A stretch of 64,000 nt of DNA from Phytophthora colocasiae (taxonomy: Eukaryota > Oomycota > Peronosporomycetes > Peronosporales > Peronosporaceae). Shown here in pieces: positions 20,805 through 28,589 of the stretch (position 1 is the first letter of the stretch; each line of letters begins with the position of its first letter). Below the pieces are notes generated by a model that searched no databases, had not been told where the DNA came from, and was given only the letters and a program-made list of their open reading frames with translations. The position numbers and the translations under genes were made by a program. The stretch covers positions 186,001 to 250,000 of the forward strand of contig JAGKQI010000054.1 in the NCBI GenBank assembly GCA_018806915.1, in the 5' to 3' direction.

Positions 20805-21085
20805 TAAGCCAATTATGGACCTCCTAAAACTGTTTGTTATCTTTTTCTAAAGGGTCTACCAACGTGTGGTTGGCAGAAACTCTGCTCAATGATTGGTAGA
20901 AATCCGTTACTTTCTACCAATAATATGCACAAATGCACACGAACCATCCAATAATGTGGTTCGCCCATGTATCCTTTGGTGTGTACAGCACACCAAGGTC
21001 TGAGGCCCATTTCCAACCTCTAACAGTTATCCTAACTGTTAGAGTTACAAGTGGTACAACCACTTGTACGTGTAACCCCGTTACA

Positions 21086-23337
21086 GGATGGACCCAGACA
21101 AGATCCGCACCATTCAAGAATGGCCACAACCGAAAACGAAACGCGAATTGCAGTCATTCCTCGGCACCTGTGTCTACGTCCTCAAGTATTGTCCGGATTT
21201 CTCATCGCTCGTGGCCCCACTCACGGACGCAACTCGCGGTCGAACCAAAAACGAGCGTATTGAGCTTTCAACAGAGCAAGTGAAAGCATTTACGGAGCTG
21301 AAGCGCAGACTATCTTCTCCTCCAGTTCTCGCGCATCCCGATTCTAACCGTCCATTTCACGTGAAGACCGATGCCTCCGACTACGCAATTGGTGGGTATT
21401 TGTTCCAAGTCGACACGGACGGACGGGAAAAAATCATTGCCTTTGGTGGTCGGAAGCTCAACACTGCTGAGCGAATGTACCCCACACGCGAGAAGGAATT
21501 ACTGGCGGCGCTACACGCCATGAGAACGTGGAAGCCATATCTCATTGACAAACCCTTTTACATCGACACGGATCACAAAACTCTTGAGTCGTTGCTTCGG
21601 CAAACTACGTGCTCTCAACGTTTAGCTCGCTGGTTGAACGAGCTCAGCCTTTTTCAGCCCCGTTTCAAGTGGATACCAGGGGAAACAAATGTCGTGGCTG
21701 ACGCTATTTCTCGATCTCCACAACTTTCTGACGAAGAGCGCCATTCGCACGTGTCACTCGGCTCACTTCTCGACCAATTGACGAAATTACAACGTGTGTC
21801 AACCCCTGACGTGGAATTTTTTAACTACATGCGTCAACGCCCTTCGATTCAGCATCAATGCAAACGCCTGTACCCCGAAGACACGTTATTTGGCCCAGTC
21901 CTGCGTCATCTCAAACGCGCAGACGACAGTTTGGCAGCACCGATCGACCTTCACCCGACGTTGCGCGCGTTGCTACCCGACCTTTTTCTCGAGGACGAGC
22001 TCATTTACCTTCGATGCGGCACCGACGGCCCTCGAAGACTTTGTATTCCTGCTGATAATGACCTACGCAACGCTATCCTATTTGAATGCCACGACACAGC
22101 TGCACGTGGACACCCCGGCTCCAAGAAGACGTTAGCGATCGCTCAGCAGAAATTCTACTGGTTGAATATGCAGAAGACTGTCTCCAAGTACGTTCAATCG
22201 TGTGAACTCTGCCAGCGAATAAAAGCATCTCAGCAGAAGCCCGCAGGGTTGCTACACCCGCTGGAAATTCCGCACAAGCGGTGGGCGCAGATTTCGATGG
22301 ATTTCATGCCAGATCTAGTTACCACTAAACGCGGCAAATTTGACACGATTCTCGTGATTTTGGACAGCTTGACGAAGCGAGCACACTTCATTCCGACATA
22401 CAAAGATGCAAGCGCACAGGATACCGCATGGATTTTTCTCCGTGACCACGTGAGACTGCATGGTTTCCCGGACTCAATCGTGAGCGACCGTGATTCCAAG
22501 TTCTTGTCGGCGTTTTGGAAAGCAGTCATGTCCAGTCAACGATCCCAGATTCGGGCTAGTACCGCATTCAAGCCATCGACGGACGGACAGAACGAACGCT
22601 CCCATCGGTTTATTAACGATTACCTGCGTGCCTTCATCTCGCCGCGCCAAAACGACTGGGACGAATTACTCCCTATGGCGGAATTTGCCTACAACGCTCG
22701 ACCTCACGACAGCATTGGCATGTCGCCTTTTGAGGCTGATTTGGGCTATGTTCCTCGGGCCTATGATGATCTCGCTATTCCGGCTCAACCACAAGCTAAC
22801 CGAGACGTCCTTTGTTTCAGTGACACCCTTCAAGCCGTTCTCCAGCGCTGTCGCGAGTCGCTTGCCTCAGCTCAAGGACGTATGAAGCAGTTTTACGACC
22901 GCAACCGACCTGACAATTCTATCTCTGTGGGTGATCAGGTACTTCTTGATACAACGCATCTCGACCTGGCACACGTCGGTAGTCAAGGCCGCCGGAAATT
23001 TTCAGCTCGTTTTAACGGCCCTTATCGCGTCATTGCCGCGACTACGCCGAACACATACAAAATTTCGCTGCCGCCTGGTGTTCGTCTGCATGACGAATTT
23101 CACGTTTCATACCTACGTCGCTACGTGGAGGATTCTAATCCCAACCGCCTCAACAATGTCCCTCGCCTCCTGACTCGCGATGGCCAAGAAGGTTTGCAGG
23201 TGCGCGCGATTGTGGGGATGCAAATGCGCCGTGGCGCTCGATTTTTCAAAGTTCAATGGTATGGTCGTGATGAAGCTGACTCCTGGGAGCCCGAAAGCAA
23301 TTTGAGCCAAGCCGCCGGTCTGATAGCTGAGTATTAA
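21086..23337 (+). CDS. pol: Outer element Pol, 3' part (RT end, RNase H, integrase, chromodomain)
   Basis: Directly after the inner element the outer pol frame resumes (DPDKIRTIQEWPQPKTKREL). It includes the RT thumb, RNase H (VKTDASDYAIGGYLF, IDTDHKTLESLL), the integrase zinc finger (CHDTAARGHPG...CELCQRI), a DDE core (ILDSLTKRAHFIPTY, VSDRDSKFLSAFW, PSTDGQNERSHR) and a C-terminal chromodomain-like segment (FKVQWYGRDEADSWEPESNL). The ATG at 21088 is part of the target duplication, not a natural start. No internal stops are seen. Confidence 0.93.
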
Positions 23338-23476
23338 GCGTCGTCTACGACCCCGCATCGTCGAAAGCGCTCCCGCCGTCGTTCGACACAGTCATCATCT
23401 GCTACTGCACCGACTCGACGCAGCCCACGACTATCGCGATCGTCGTGAACCCGTACGCGCTCTTCTGGGGGGAGAC
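23338..23476 (+). other. Outer element 3' untranslated stretch with polypurine tract
   Basis: Between the pol stop and the right LTR lies non-coding sequence. The polypurine tract GGGGGGAGAC (23467-23476) touches the LTR. Confidence 0.75.
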
Positions 23477-23719
23477 TGTAATGCTAGCACCACCTACACC
23501 TCAGCTACAGCCGTGCACCACGATAGGAATGGCGATCTGCCAACGACAAGGGCAACTTCAAGTGCAAGCTGAACTTCAACGCGCCTTCAGCGCATGCCGG
23601 CACTCGCCGGTGAACACTCGGTAGTTTTTCATTCTCGATTTTTCATTCTCTACAACAAGTCAATACAAGTTTACACGCTTTCTGACTAAGTCGAGTCTCA
23701 ACCGCCCAAGAGCGTGACA
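23477..23719 (+). repeat. Outer element 3' LTR (243 bp)
   Basis: Same length and apparently same sequence as 8947-9189; followed by the target duplication GTGCA. Confidence 0.95.
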
Positions 23720-24076
23720 GTGCAAGATCAAGTGGTGACAGCCCCTTACGGTTGAGCGCAAATGCGTCCGCCCCCGCCTGTAACAACGCGTCGACGGTCA
23801 ATGAGTCATCGCTGCATAGTGTAGCGCGGTGTTCTTGAGCTTGGTGTCGTCTTCAGCGTTGACATCGGCACCTGCAGCCACAAGCTGGCGGATGACCCCT
23901 TCGCCGTGCTTGTTCTCGGCTGCGACCATAAGTGCTGTGGTGCCCTTGCGATGGTGCTTCCAGTTGACGAGGTTGGGCCCCAATGAGTCCGGCGAATCAA
24001 CGAGCATTTTCTGCAGGGTGACATCATCGCCGTCTCGGGCAGCTTTCCACACAGCGACACACTCGGCTCGAGTCAT
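23720..24076 (-). pseudogene. Ankyrin-PH-RING gene, 5' half (ankyrin repeats) cut off by a retrotransposon
   Basis: Starting at the ATG at 24074-24076 (MTRAECVAVWKAARDG, matching the start of the paralogue at 27621), this encodes ankyrin repeats (TTALMVAAENKHGEGVIRQL, GADVNAEDDTKLKNTALHYA). The next repeat (LLQAGADAFALNRKGLSPLD) continues in a different frame and leads straight into the target duplication, then, on the far side of the insertion, into the PH-RING half. A frameshift of one base near 23800 therefore also breaks the gene. Whether the frameshift came before or after the insertion cannot be told here. Confidence 0.88.
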
Positions 24077-24900
24077 GGGACGTTGACAATTTCTTAAATG
24101 ATCCTCGGCTTTCCTGGCGAACTTTGCTCTCCTGCACCGTGCAGGGCCTGCATGCGCTAAGATCGGCAACTTGTGGCTGACATCTTTCCAGCTAGTCGAA
24201 TTGTGAAGCCATGTCGCCGGCCATGTCCCACAAGTGGTGGGTGTCTCCGATAAAGACAACGTAGTAGTACTGTACTAGTACATATATTACTGCTGCCAAT
24301 GATTTCTGGATCGCTACTAGCGATTCGCTATCGCGTTGTGGTTTCTTCTGACAGCAAATTTTGTGTTGAGCTCATTGCGATCTAAAAATTGTGTTGAGCT
24401 CATTGCGATCTAAAAATTTTATGCATTTAATGCATGTGCTGCCAGTTGAAGTTGTCCTGCTGTAGGCTAGCAGCTACGCAAATTGAGTGGCGGTAGTCAA
24501 TGAAACCCATATAACCTGGTGACTGCAATACGCTCGATCCACGATCATGCTTAGCACGTTCCTTTCTTGATTATCCTTTCTAACGCCGACTGAAGAGCTC
24601 GATGAAAAAAAAAAACTATGTGAAAATTTCAGCAGAGTGATCTGGTGGGGAAAGCTGTAACCCGTCAGTAGTGATAAGTGCCTCCAAAATCTCCTCTCCA
24701 GCAAAACAATTTGAAGACGCCCGAATAATTCATTGAAAGTTCAGTTGGTCTCATCGTAGTTGGACCGGAATGGCAGGTTTGGAATGCTACGGCAACATCG
24801 AACTGACCCCCGGCCACTTACTCCTCAGACTGAGTCGATGAAATTTGAATGAGATCGGTCGAATTTCTACTGCCAGCGGCTCCCGTCTTTGACTCACATA
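24077..24900. other. Intergenic region without a recognised gene
   Basis: Upstream of the broken ankyrin gene start, so its promoter should lie at the left side. I see no convincing coding region; a 28-bp tandem duplication sits at 24361-24416. The right part (about 24720-24900) may hold unreadable remains of the Crinkler-like sequence next to it. Confidence 0.4.
24361..24416. repeat. 28-bp perfect tandem duplication
   Basis: Units 24361-24388 and 24389-24416 are identical, beginning TTGTGTTGAGCTCATT. Confidence 0.95.
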
Positions 24901-24901
24901 G

Positions 24902-25095
24902 CTAAGGAATGAAGCACTGATTCTCTGTCAGCAGCCATGCTTTGTCGTTCTTGCTCTTCTTCGCCAGAAAGAGCTCCAGTCTGCTAGTGCCGACATCCCT
25001 CAAGTCGTTCTTCTGCGTTTCCTTAATCTTCTCCTTCAAGAGTGCCCCCCCCCCACAAACGCGTAGACTAGCACAACTTCCTTAGTCAATGGATG
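24902..25095 (-). pseudogene. Crinkler (CRN)-type effector N-terminal fragment
   Basis: A minus-strand frame of about 60 codons holds VVLVYAFVGGG, a Lys-rich helix and LELFLAKKSKNDKAWL before a stop at 24902. The LFLAK-type block followed by AWL is the translocation-domain hallmark of oomycete Crinkler proteins. The expected stretch between the Gly-rich strand and the helix is shortened, there is no start Met or signal peptide, and no C-terminal effector domain follows. This is an inactive remnant. It lies directly downstream of the ankyrin-PH gene. Confidence 0.6.
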
Positions 25096-25181
25096 AGGGG
25101 GAGTTCCGCAACGAATATGTATTCAGAAATAACCCGACGATTGACTTGGAGTCATCAAACTTGGATTCGAAGCGGATTCTC

Positions 25182-26111
25182 CTATTCCTCTTGCAAACTT
25201 CTCCCTCCGGTTGATAAAGGAGATGACACTCGCAGCTCACTACGTTTCCTCACGGACCTTTGACTCGATTGAGCGAATTGTTGCCGTTGAATTCGTGGTG
25301 CACGTCGATCCCCAGTGGTAAATGCGCAACTCGATCGAAGTGCTTTTACCCACGACCGTCGGTCATTCGGAGGTTCCCACCCGTCTGTAGCGAAAATGAA
25401 TTCATTACAGAGCTGTGTTTCCCCCCTTGCAACGACTCCATCTCGTAGACGAAGGTGCTGCATCTGGACACCGTCGACTTGAAACTCAAACGGACTCCAT
25501 GACGGAATCACAATACTTGAACTCGAGCTGAACAATAGCAATTTACCAGGACGTACATCATCCGGTTGGTTGAAAACACAGAGTTGAGCCGAGTCGTCCG
25601 AGCCTCCAGTCAATACAACACACCAGTATCGCTTCCATCGCGGCGTCGACAACTTAGCGGACATATCGAGCCAGCCACTTTGAAGTTGAGTACGCTTCAT
25701 CAGCACGCGCGAAGCTTCCCGTCGACCATTTATCCAAGCGATATCCAATGCAGTGAGACCGTCAGCATTCCGGGCGGATATGTTGGCTCCGGCATCCAGC
25801 AGAACGTCTATCGCTGTGGCTTTGTTGTTTGAAGCAGCATAATGCAGGGCCGTGTTTTTGTTCTTGGTGTTGGCCACGGTGTTCACGTCAGCGCCGTAAG
25901 ATATCAAGACGCGGACGCAGCGTGCTACACTTGTGGTGTTCTTGGCGCGCGAGGCAGCCATCAACGGCGTGAGGCCTCTCACTGGGTGTTTCCGGTTTAC
26001 AACAACGTTCGGCTGGAGTTCCGCCGCCAGGAGCTCCTCCAATTTGTCCACTCGAGCTTTCTTGGCTGCGCGCCAGACGCTCCAGCCTTCTCCCCACAGC
26101 AAACCCAACAT
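25182..26111 (-). CDS. Ankyrin-repeat and PH-domain protein (309 aa), RING-less paralogue
   Basis: Open frame from ATG 26111. Residues 1-140 carry ankyrin repeats (GLTPLMAASRAKN, GADVNTVANTKNKNTALHYA, LLDAGANISARNADGLTALD). Residues about 150-270 resemble a PH domain (LQSGWLDMSAKLSTPRWKRYWCVVL to NDRRSWVKALRSS). The protein ends in a Ser/Arg-rich tail (STGGRSLQEE) without the RING present in its paralogues. The sequence just downstream is Crinkler-like debris, so the 3' end may have been lost. Same strand and family as 26311-27621 and the broken copy at 7905/24076, so local duplication is likely. The start may be further upstream if an intron exists. Confidence 0.82.
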   Translation of the reverse strand: MLGLLWGEGWSVWRAAKKARVDKLEELLAAELQPNVVVNRKHPVRGLTPLMAASRAKNTTSVARCVRVLISYGADVNTVANTKNKNTALHYAASNNKATAIDVLLDAGANISARNADGLTALDIAWINGRREASRVLMKRTQLQSGWLDMSAKLSTPRWKRYWCVVLTGGSDDSAQLCVFNQPDDVRPGKLLLFSSSSSIVIPSWSPFEFQVDGVQMQHLRLRDGVVARGETQLCNEFIFATDGWEPPNDRRSWVKALRSSCAFTTGDRRAPRIQRQQFAQSSQRSVRKRSELRVSSPLSTGGRSLQEE

Positions 26112-26310
26112 GCTCGAGATCTACAGACACTTTTTGCAAGTGGCTGCACCCAATCTACCTGCATCTAGTAGCTCAACCCCAACAAGAAGGTATAACGCAC
26201 AATCAGAAAACACTTCGAAGTGTGAACTTACCTAACACATCCTATTCTTGAAGAAGAAGAATTCTTCTAAACGTTTACACACGTTCGTAAACATGTATTA
26301 CTCCATTGCT

Positions 26311-27621
26311 TCAGTCTTGAATCCGGACGACGCCATCCACATGGGCGCGACACACTGGGCACGACGAGTTTTCTTGTGTTACAGCTCGCATGCAGTCGTA
26401 GCACCCCGCAACATGGCCGCACGGAATGCAGACCGAGTCCCGGTGGTTCTCAGCACATACAATACATCGTTCTCGTAGTCCCGGTTGTGGTTCATTGGGA
26501 TCACCAGAGATCGTGATCACAGTCGCCAATGGATACGCGTCCTGACTCAGGACCAGAGCGCCAGGAGTGTCACCCCAGACGAAACCATCGCTGTCTTCGA
26601 TGAAAGTGGGGGCGGAGGCATGCGTCAATGCCGGAGCTGGTTGTGGAGCTACCCATGGTCCCAATTTCTCTGTGCTAGAGTCTTCTACTGGTGAAGGAAT
26701 GCTTGATAGTGGCGAAGCATCGACTACAGTAGCGCGAGATCTCACGCTTGATCTGTGTGGGGATTCGGCGTACGTGGAGCTGACCGCTGTATTCGTGCAG
26801 TCGTTTCCACGCTGTCGAGTGCCTAGTGCTCTCATCCAGCCATCACGACCCACTGCCGTATCGCACGCGAAGATATACTCGCGTGGTTGCATGTTCGCCT
26901 TGTGGACATGAGTCCGTCCTGACGACTTGTATCGACTGTATCGTCGAGAGAAGAGCTTCTGGTAGACGACCTGCGTATCCAATTTAAAGCCGTTAGCTTT
27001 CACATCTTCGAACGTCGAGCAGTGCGTGGTATCTGCTAAACTGTCCTGCCAAAGTACAGCTTCTGGGTGGGGTTTGTCTGGACTACTAAAGATGCAGAGC
27101 TCTGTGGCCGAACGCTTCGAATTGCAGGCGAGAAGCACACACCAACGACGTTTCCAGAAACTCAACATGGAAGTAGAGCGAAAATGTAGCCAGCCACTGT
27201 GTATTTGCAGTCGGGAAGTCAAAGCTGCCGCTGCCTCCTTCCGGCCACGCAGTCTCGCAACGTCCAGAGGCGTGTGGCCCTTCCCGTTCAAAACGAAGAC
27301 GTTCGCACCAGCATCCAGAAGCACTTCCAATTGGGGAATGCGGTTGTTGTATGCTGCGAAATGCAAAGCTGTATTCTGGCGTTTGCCCTTGTCCGTGGCG
27401 TCCAGGTCGACGCCCAGGTCGATCAGTGACCGCACAGTCTCCACTCCGTACTTCTTGGTCGCTGCGACCATCAGTGGGGTCGTGCCCTTCTCCGGGTGCG
27501 TCTGGTTCACGAGCGACTGAATGTCGCTGTCGGACTCTTTGCTGACTAATGCCTGGAGTTTCTTGGCGTTGCAACTCTTAGCCGCGCGCCATAACGCCAT
27601 CTCTTCCTTGTTTCGAGTCAT
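26311..27621 (-). CDS. Ankyrin-PH-RING protein, probable E3 ubiquitin ligase
   Basis: I place the start at the ATG at 27619-27621 (MTRNKEEMALWRAAKS), shared with the broken paralogue; an in-frame ATG at 27696 adds 25 residues. Ankyrin repeats come first (GTTPLMVAATKKYG, NTALHFAAYNN, GANVFVLNGKGHTPLDVARL). A PH-like domain follows (IHSGWLHFRSTSMLSFWKRR to GRDGWMRALG), then a long Ser/Pro linker, and a C-terminal C3HC4 RING (CIVCAEN, CIPCGHVAGCYDC, CPVCRAHV). RING proteins of this kind usually recruit an E2; ankyrin and PH parts would bind substrate and membrane or protein. Function is inferred from domains only. This is the intact reference for the family in the window. Confidence 0.88.
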   Translation of the reverse strand: MTRNKEEMALWRAAKSCNAKKLQALVSKESDSDIQSLVNQTHPEKGTTPLMVAATKKYGVETVRSLIDLGVDLDATDKGKRQNTALHFAAYNNRIPQLEVLLDAGANVFVLNGKGHTPLDVARLRGRKEAAAALTSRLQIHSGWLHFRSTSMLSFWKRRWCVLLACNSKRSATELCIFSSPDKPHPEAVLWQDSLADTTHCSTFEDVKANGFKLDTQVVYQKLFSRRYSRYKSSGRTHVHKANMQPREYIFACDTAVGRDGWMRALGTRQRGNDCTNTAVSSTYAESPHRSSVRSRATVVDASPLSSIPSPVEDSSTEKLGPWVAPQPAPALTHASAPTFIEDSDGFVWGDTPGALVLSQDAYPLATVITISGDPNEPQPGLRERCIVCAENHRDSVCIPCGHVAGCYDCMRAVTQENSSCPVCRAHVDGVVRIQD

Positions 27622-27732
27622 AGCAGCCACTTGCTCAAGACACAGCAAATCGGGAACTGACGGAGAAATGATGGTCTGACAAGAATATCCATTCAAGTAG
27701 CCACATACCTACAAGACTTTAGCTACCAACAT

Positions 27733-28380
27733 TCACGAACATCTAAACGCTGCGCTGTCCATGATCTCGTGCCGACACACGGGGCACAAGTCTCGATGGA
27801 GTCGCTCGACACATGGCGAACAGTAGCTATGACCACATGGGATCAGTACGCAATCCACTTTGTTCATCAAACAGACCACACAGGTCAAAGCTTTCTCGGC
27901 GTCTCTCTTCTCTCTCAGTGCTTGATTGAGCTGCTTCAACACTGCTCGACGATCTTCGTCCGCCAGGGCTGCTCGGTGCTGTAGCTGTACGATCTCGGCC
28001 AGAAGCTCTTCATAGCTCGTGCTCAACGACACATTCAACGTCGCTAACAGTGCGTTGACCTCCGTCAGTATCGCCTCTTTGTCCTGTAGCCCCTTGTCCT
28101 TGGTCGGGCCGTCGTTCAACGCTAGTAAGTTGCGTCCTAGAGCGTGGAAGAAATGAATCTGCGACACTGCGTACCACCTAATGCAAGCCTTGGACACCTG
28201 CACCTTGACCTCTTCACCGTTGGCTTCTTCGCGTACTTTGCCGTAGCGTAACACGCCGTTGCTGTCCGCCACGGCCACGATCTCGCCCGAACGACAAGGA
28301 CGTTGCGGCGTCAGTTGGACACTGGCGCAGTCTTCAGCCGACAGAGGCTCTCCAAGTAGATCTCGCATTTGTCCCTCCAT
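27733..28380 (-). CDS. Short RING protein duplicated from the 3' end of the sacsin-like gene
   Basis: The first Met inside the conserved region is at 28380 (215 aa). The frame is open to an ATG at 28698, but that overlaps the coding end of the upstream gene and has no family match. The block LLGEPLSAEDCASVQLTP, then RSGEIVAVADSNGVLRYGKV, then a coiled coil (EELLAEIVQLQHRAALADED) and a C3HC4 RING (CVVCLMN, LIPCGHSYCSPC, CPVCRHEI) align in order with the last 260 residues of the neighbouring giant protein. A partial tandem duplication explains this. Expression is unproven; an upstream exon joined by splicing is possible. Confidence 0.7.
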   Translation of the reverse strand: MEGQMRDLLGEPLSAEDCASVQLTPQRPCRSGEIVAVADSNGVLRYGKVREEANGEEVKVQVSKACIRWYAVSQIHFFHALGRNLLALNDGPTKDKGLQDKEAILTEVNALLATLNVSLSTSYEELLAEIVQLQHRAALADEDRRAVLKQLNQALREKRDAEKALTCVVCLMNKVDCVLIPCGHSYCSPCVERLHRDLCPVCRHEIMDSAAFRCS

Positions 28381-28589
28381 CAGAACCGGCACGCGGTCGC
28401 TTTCCGGCCGGAGCTCTGCACGCACAGGCGAACCGCCTGCATGAACACGAGAGAAAGGAGTGTTGTGTACGTCCGCACTACACGTGGGTGAGCCCCCACC
28501 GTCTGCAGGTGGCGACGCATTCACCACAGTTCTTCTCTTCAACGTGATTGATTGAGCCAATGGAAAGAATGTATTAGTTTCTTGACTAC

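Larger units (their letters stand above)
11819..21085 (-). mobile_element. Inner Ty3/gypsy chromodomain retrotransposon, reverse orientation, hairpin-rich
   Basis: LTRs at 11819-12278 (460 bp) and 19750-21085 (460 bp plus an 874-bp insertion and its 2-bp duplication), with target duplication GGATG. Gag, protease and Pol are read on the minus strand, so the right LTR is the 5' LTR. The polypurine tract lies at 12279-12289 and a primer-binding site candidate at 19735-19747. In its own orientation the LTR starts TGTAACGGGG and ends CCATTACA. Unusual traits: a third ORF on the opposite strand (to 13926), two internal duplications in the spacer between protease and RT, and very dense short inverted repeats over the whole element. 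LTR bodies appear identical, so insertion was recent. A single-base loss in the protease region breaks this copy. Confidence 0.95.
11819..21085. repeat. Dense array of short perfect inverted repeats spanning the inner element
   Basis: Perfect inverted repeats with 6-11 bp arms and loops of about 2-16 nt occur every 30-40 nt in LTRs, leader and all ORFs (absent from the insert at 19931-20804). Examples: 12211-12237, 12699-12720, 13479-13503, 13910-13934, 15211-15233, 15261-15287, 15308-15330, 15507-15533, 15843-15870, 18334-18360, 18911-18939. In 15001-15900 I counted 12 with arms of 8 bp or more. A random sequence would give about one such pair per 6.5 kb for arms of 8 bp and ten permitted loop lengths. 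The outer element and host genes lack this pattern on the same reading. Confidence 0.9.
19750..21085 (-). repeat. Inner element 5' LTR, interrupted by a small DNA transposon
   Basis: Same 460-bp sequence as 11819-12278, split after 19930 by an 874-bp insertion and resuming at 20805. No other difference was noticed. Confidence 0.95.
8947..23719 (+). mobile_element. Outer Ty3/gypsy chromodomain retrotransposon, interrupted by a nested element
   Basis: Two 243-bp LTRs (8947-9189 and 23477-23719), TGTAATG...GTGACA, look identical on side-by-side reading and are flanked by the 5-bp duplication GTGCA. Plus-strand order is gag with zinc knuckle, protease, reverse transcriptase, RNase H, integrase and chromodomain, so this is a chromovirus-type Ty3/gypsy element. 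The polypurine tract GGGGGGAGAC abuts the right LTR. No obvious tRNA primer-binding site follows the left LTR. Without the nested 9,267-bp insertion and its 5-bp duplication the element is about 5.5 kb. It is crippled by a stop codon in the RT region and by the nested insertion. Confidence 0.95.

Noticed and set aside
24474..24704. 76-codon minus-strand frame
   Set aside because: Ser/Phe-rich, crosses a poly-A run, no motif and no neighbour context.
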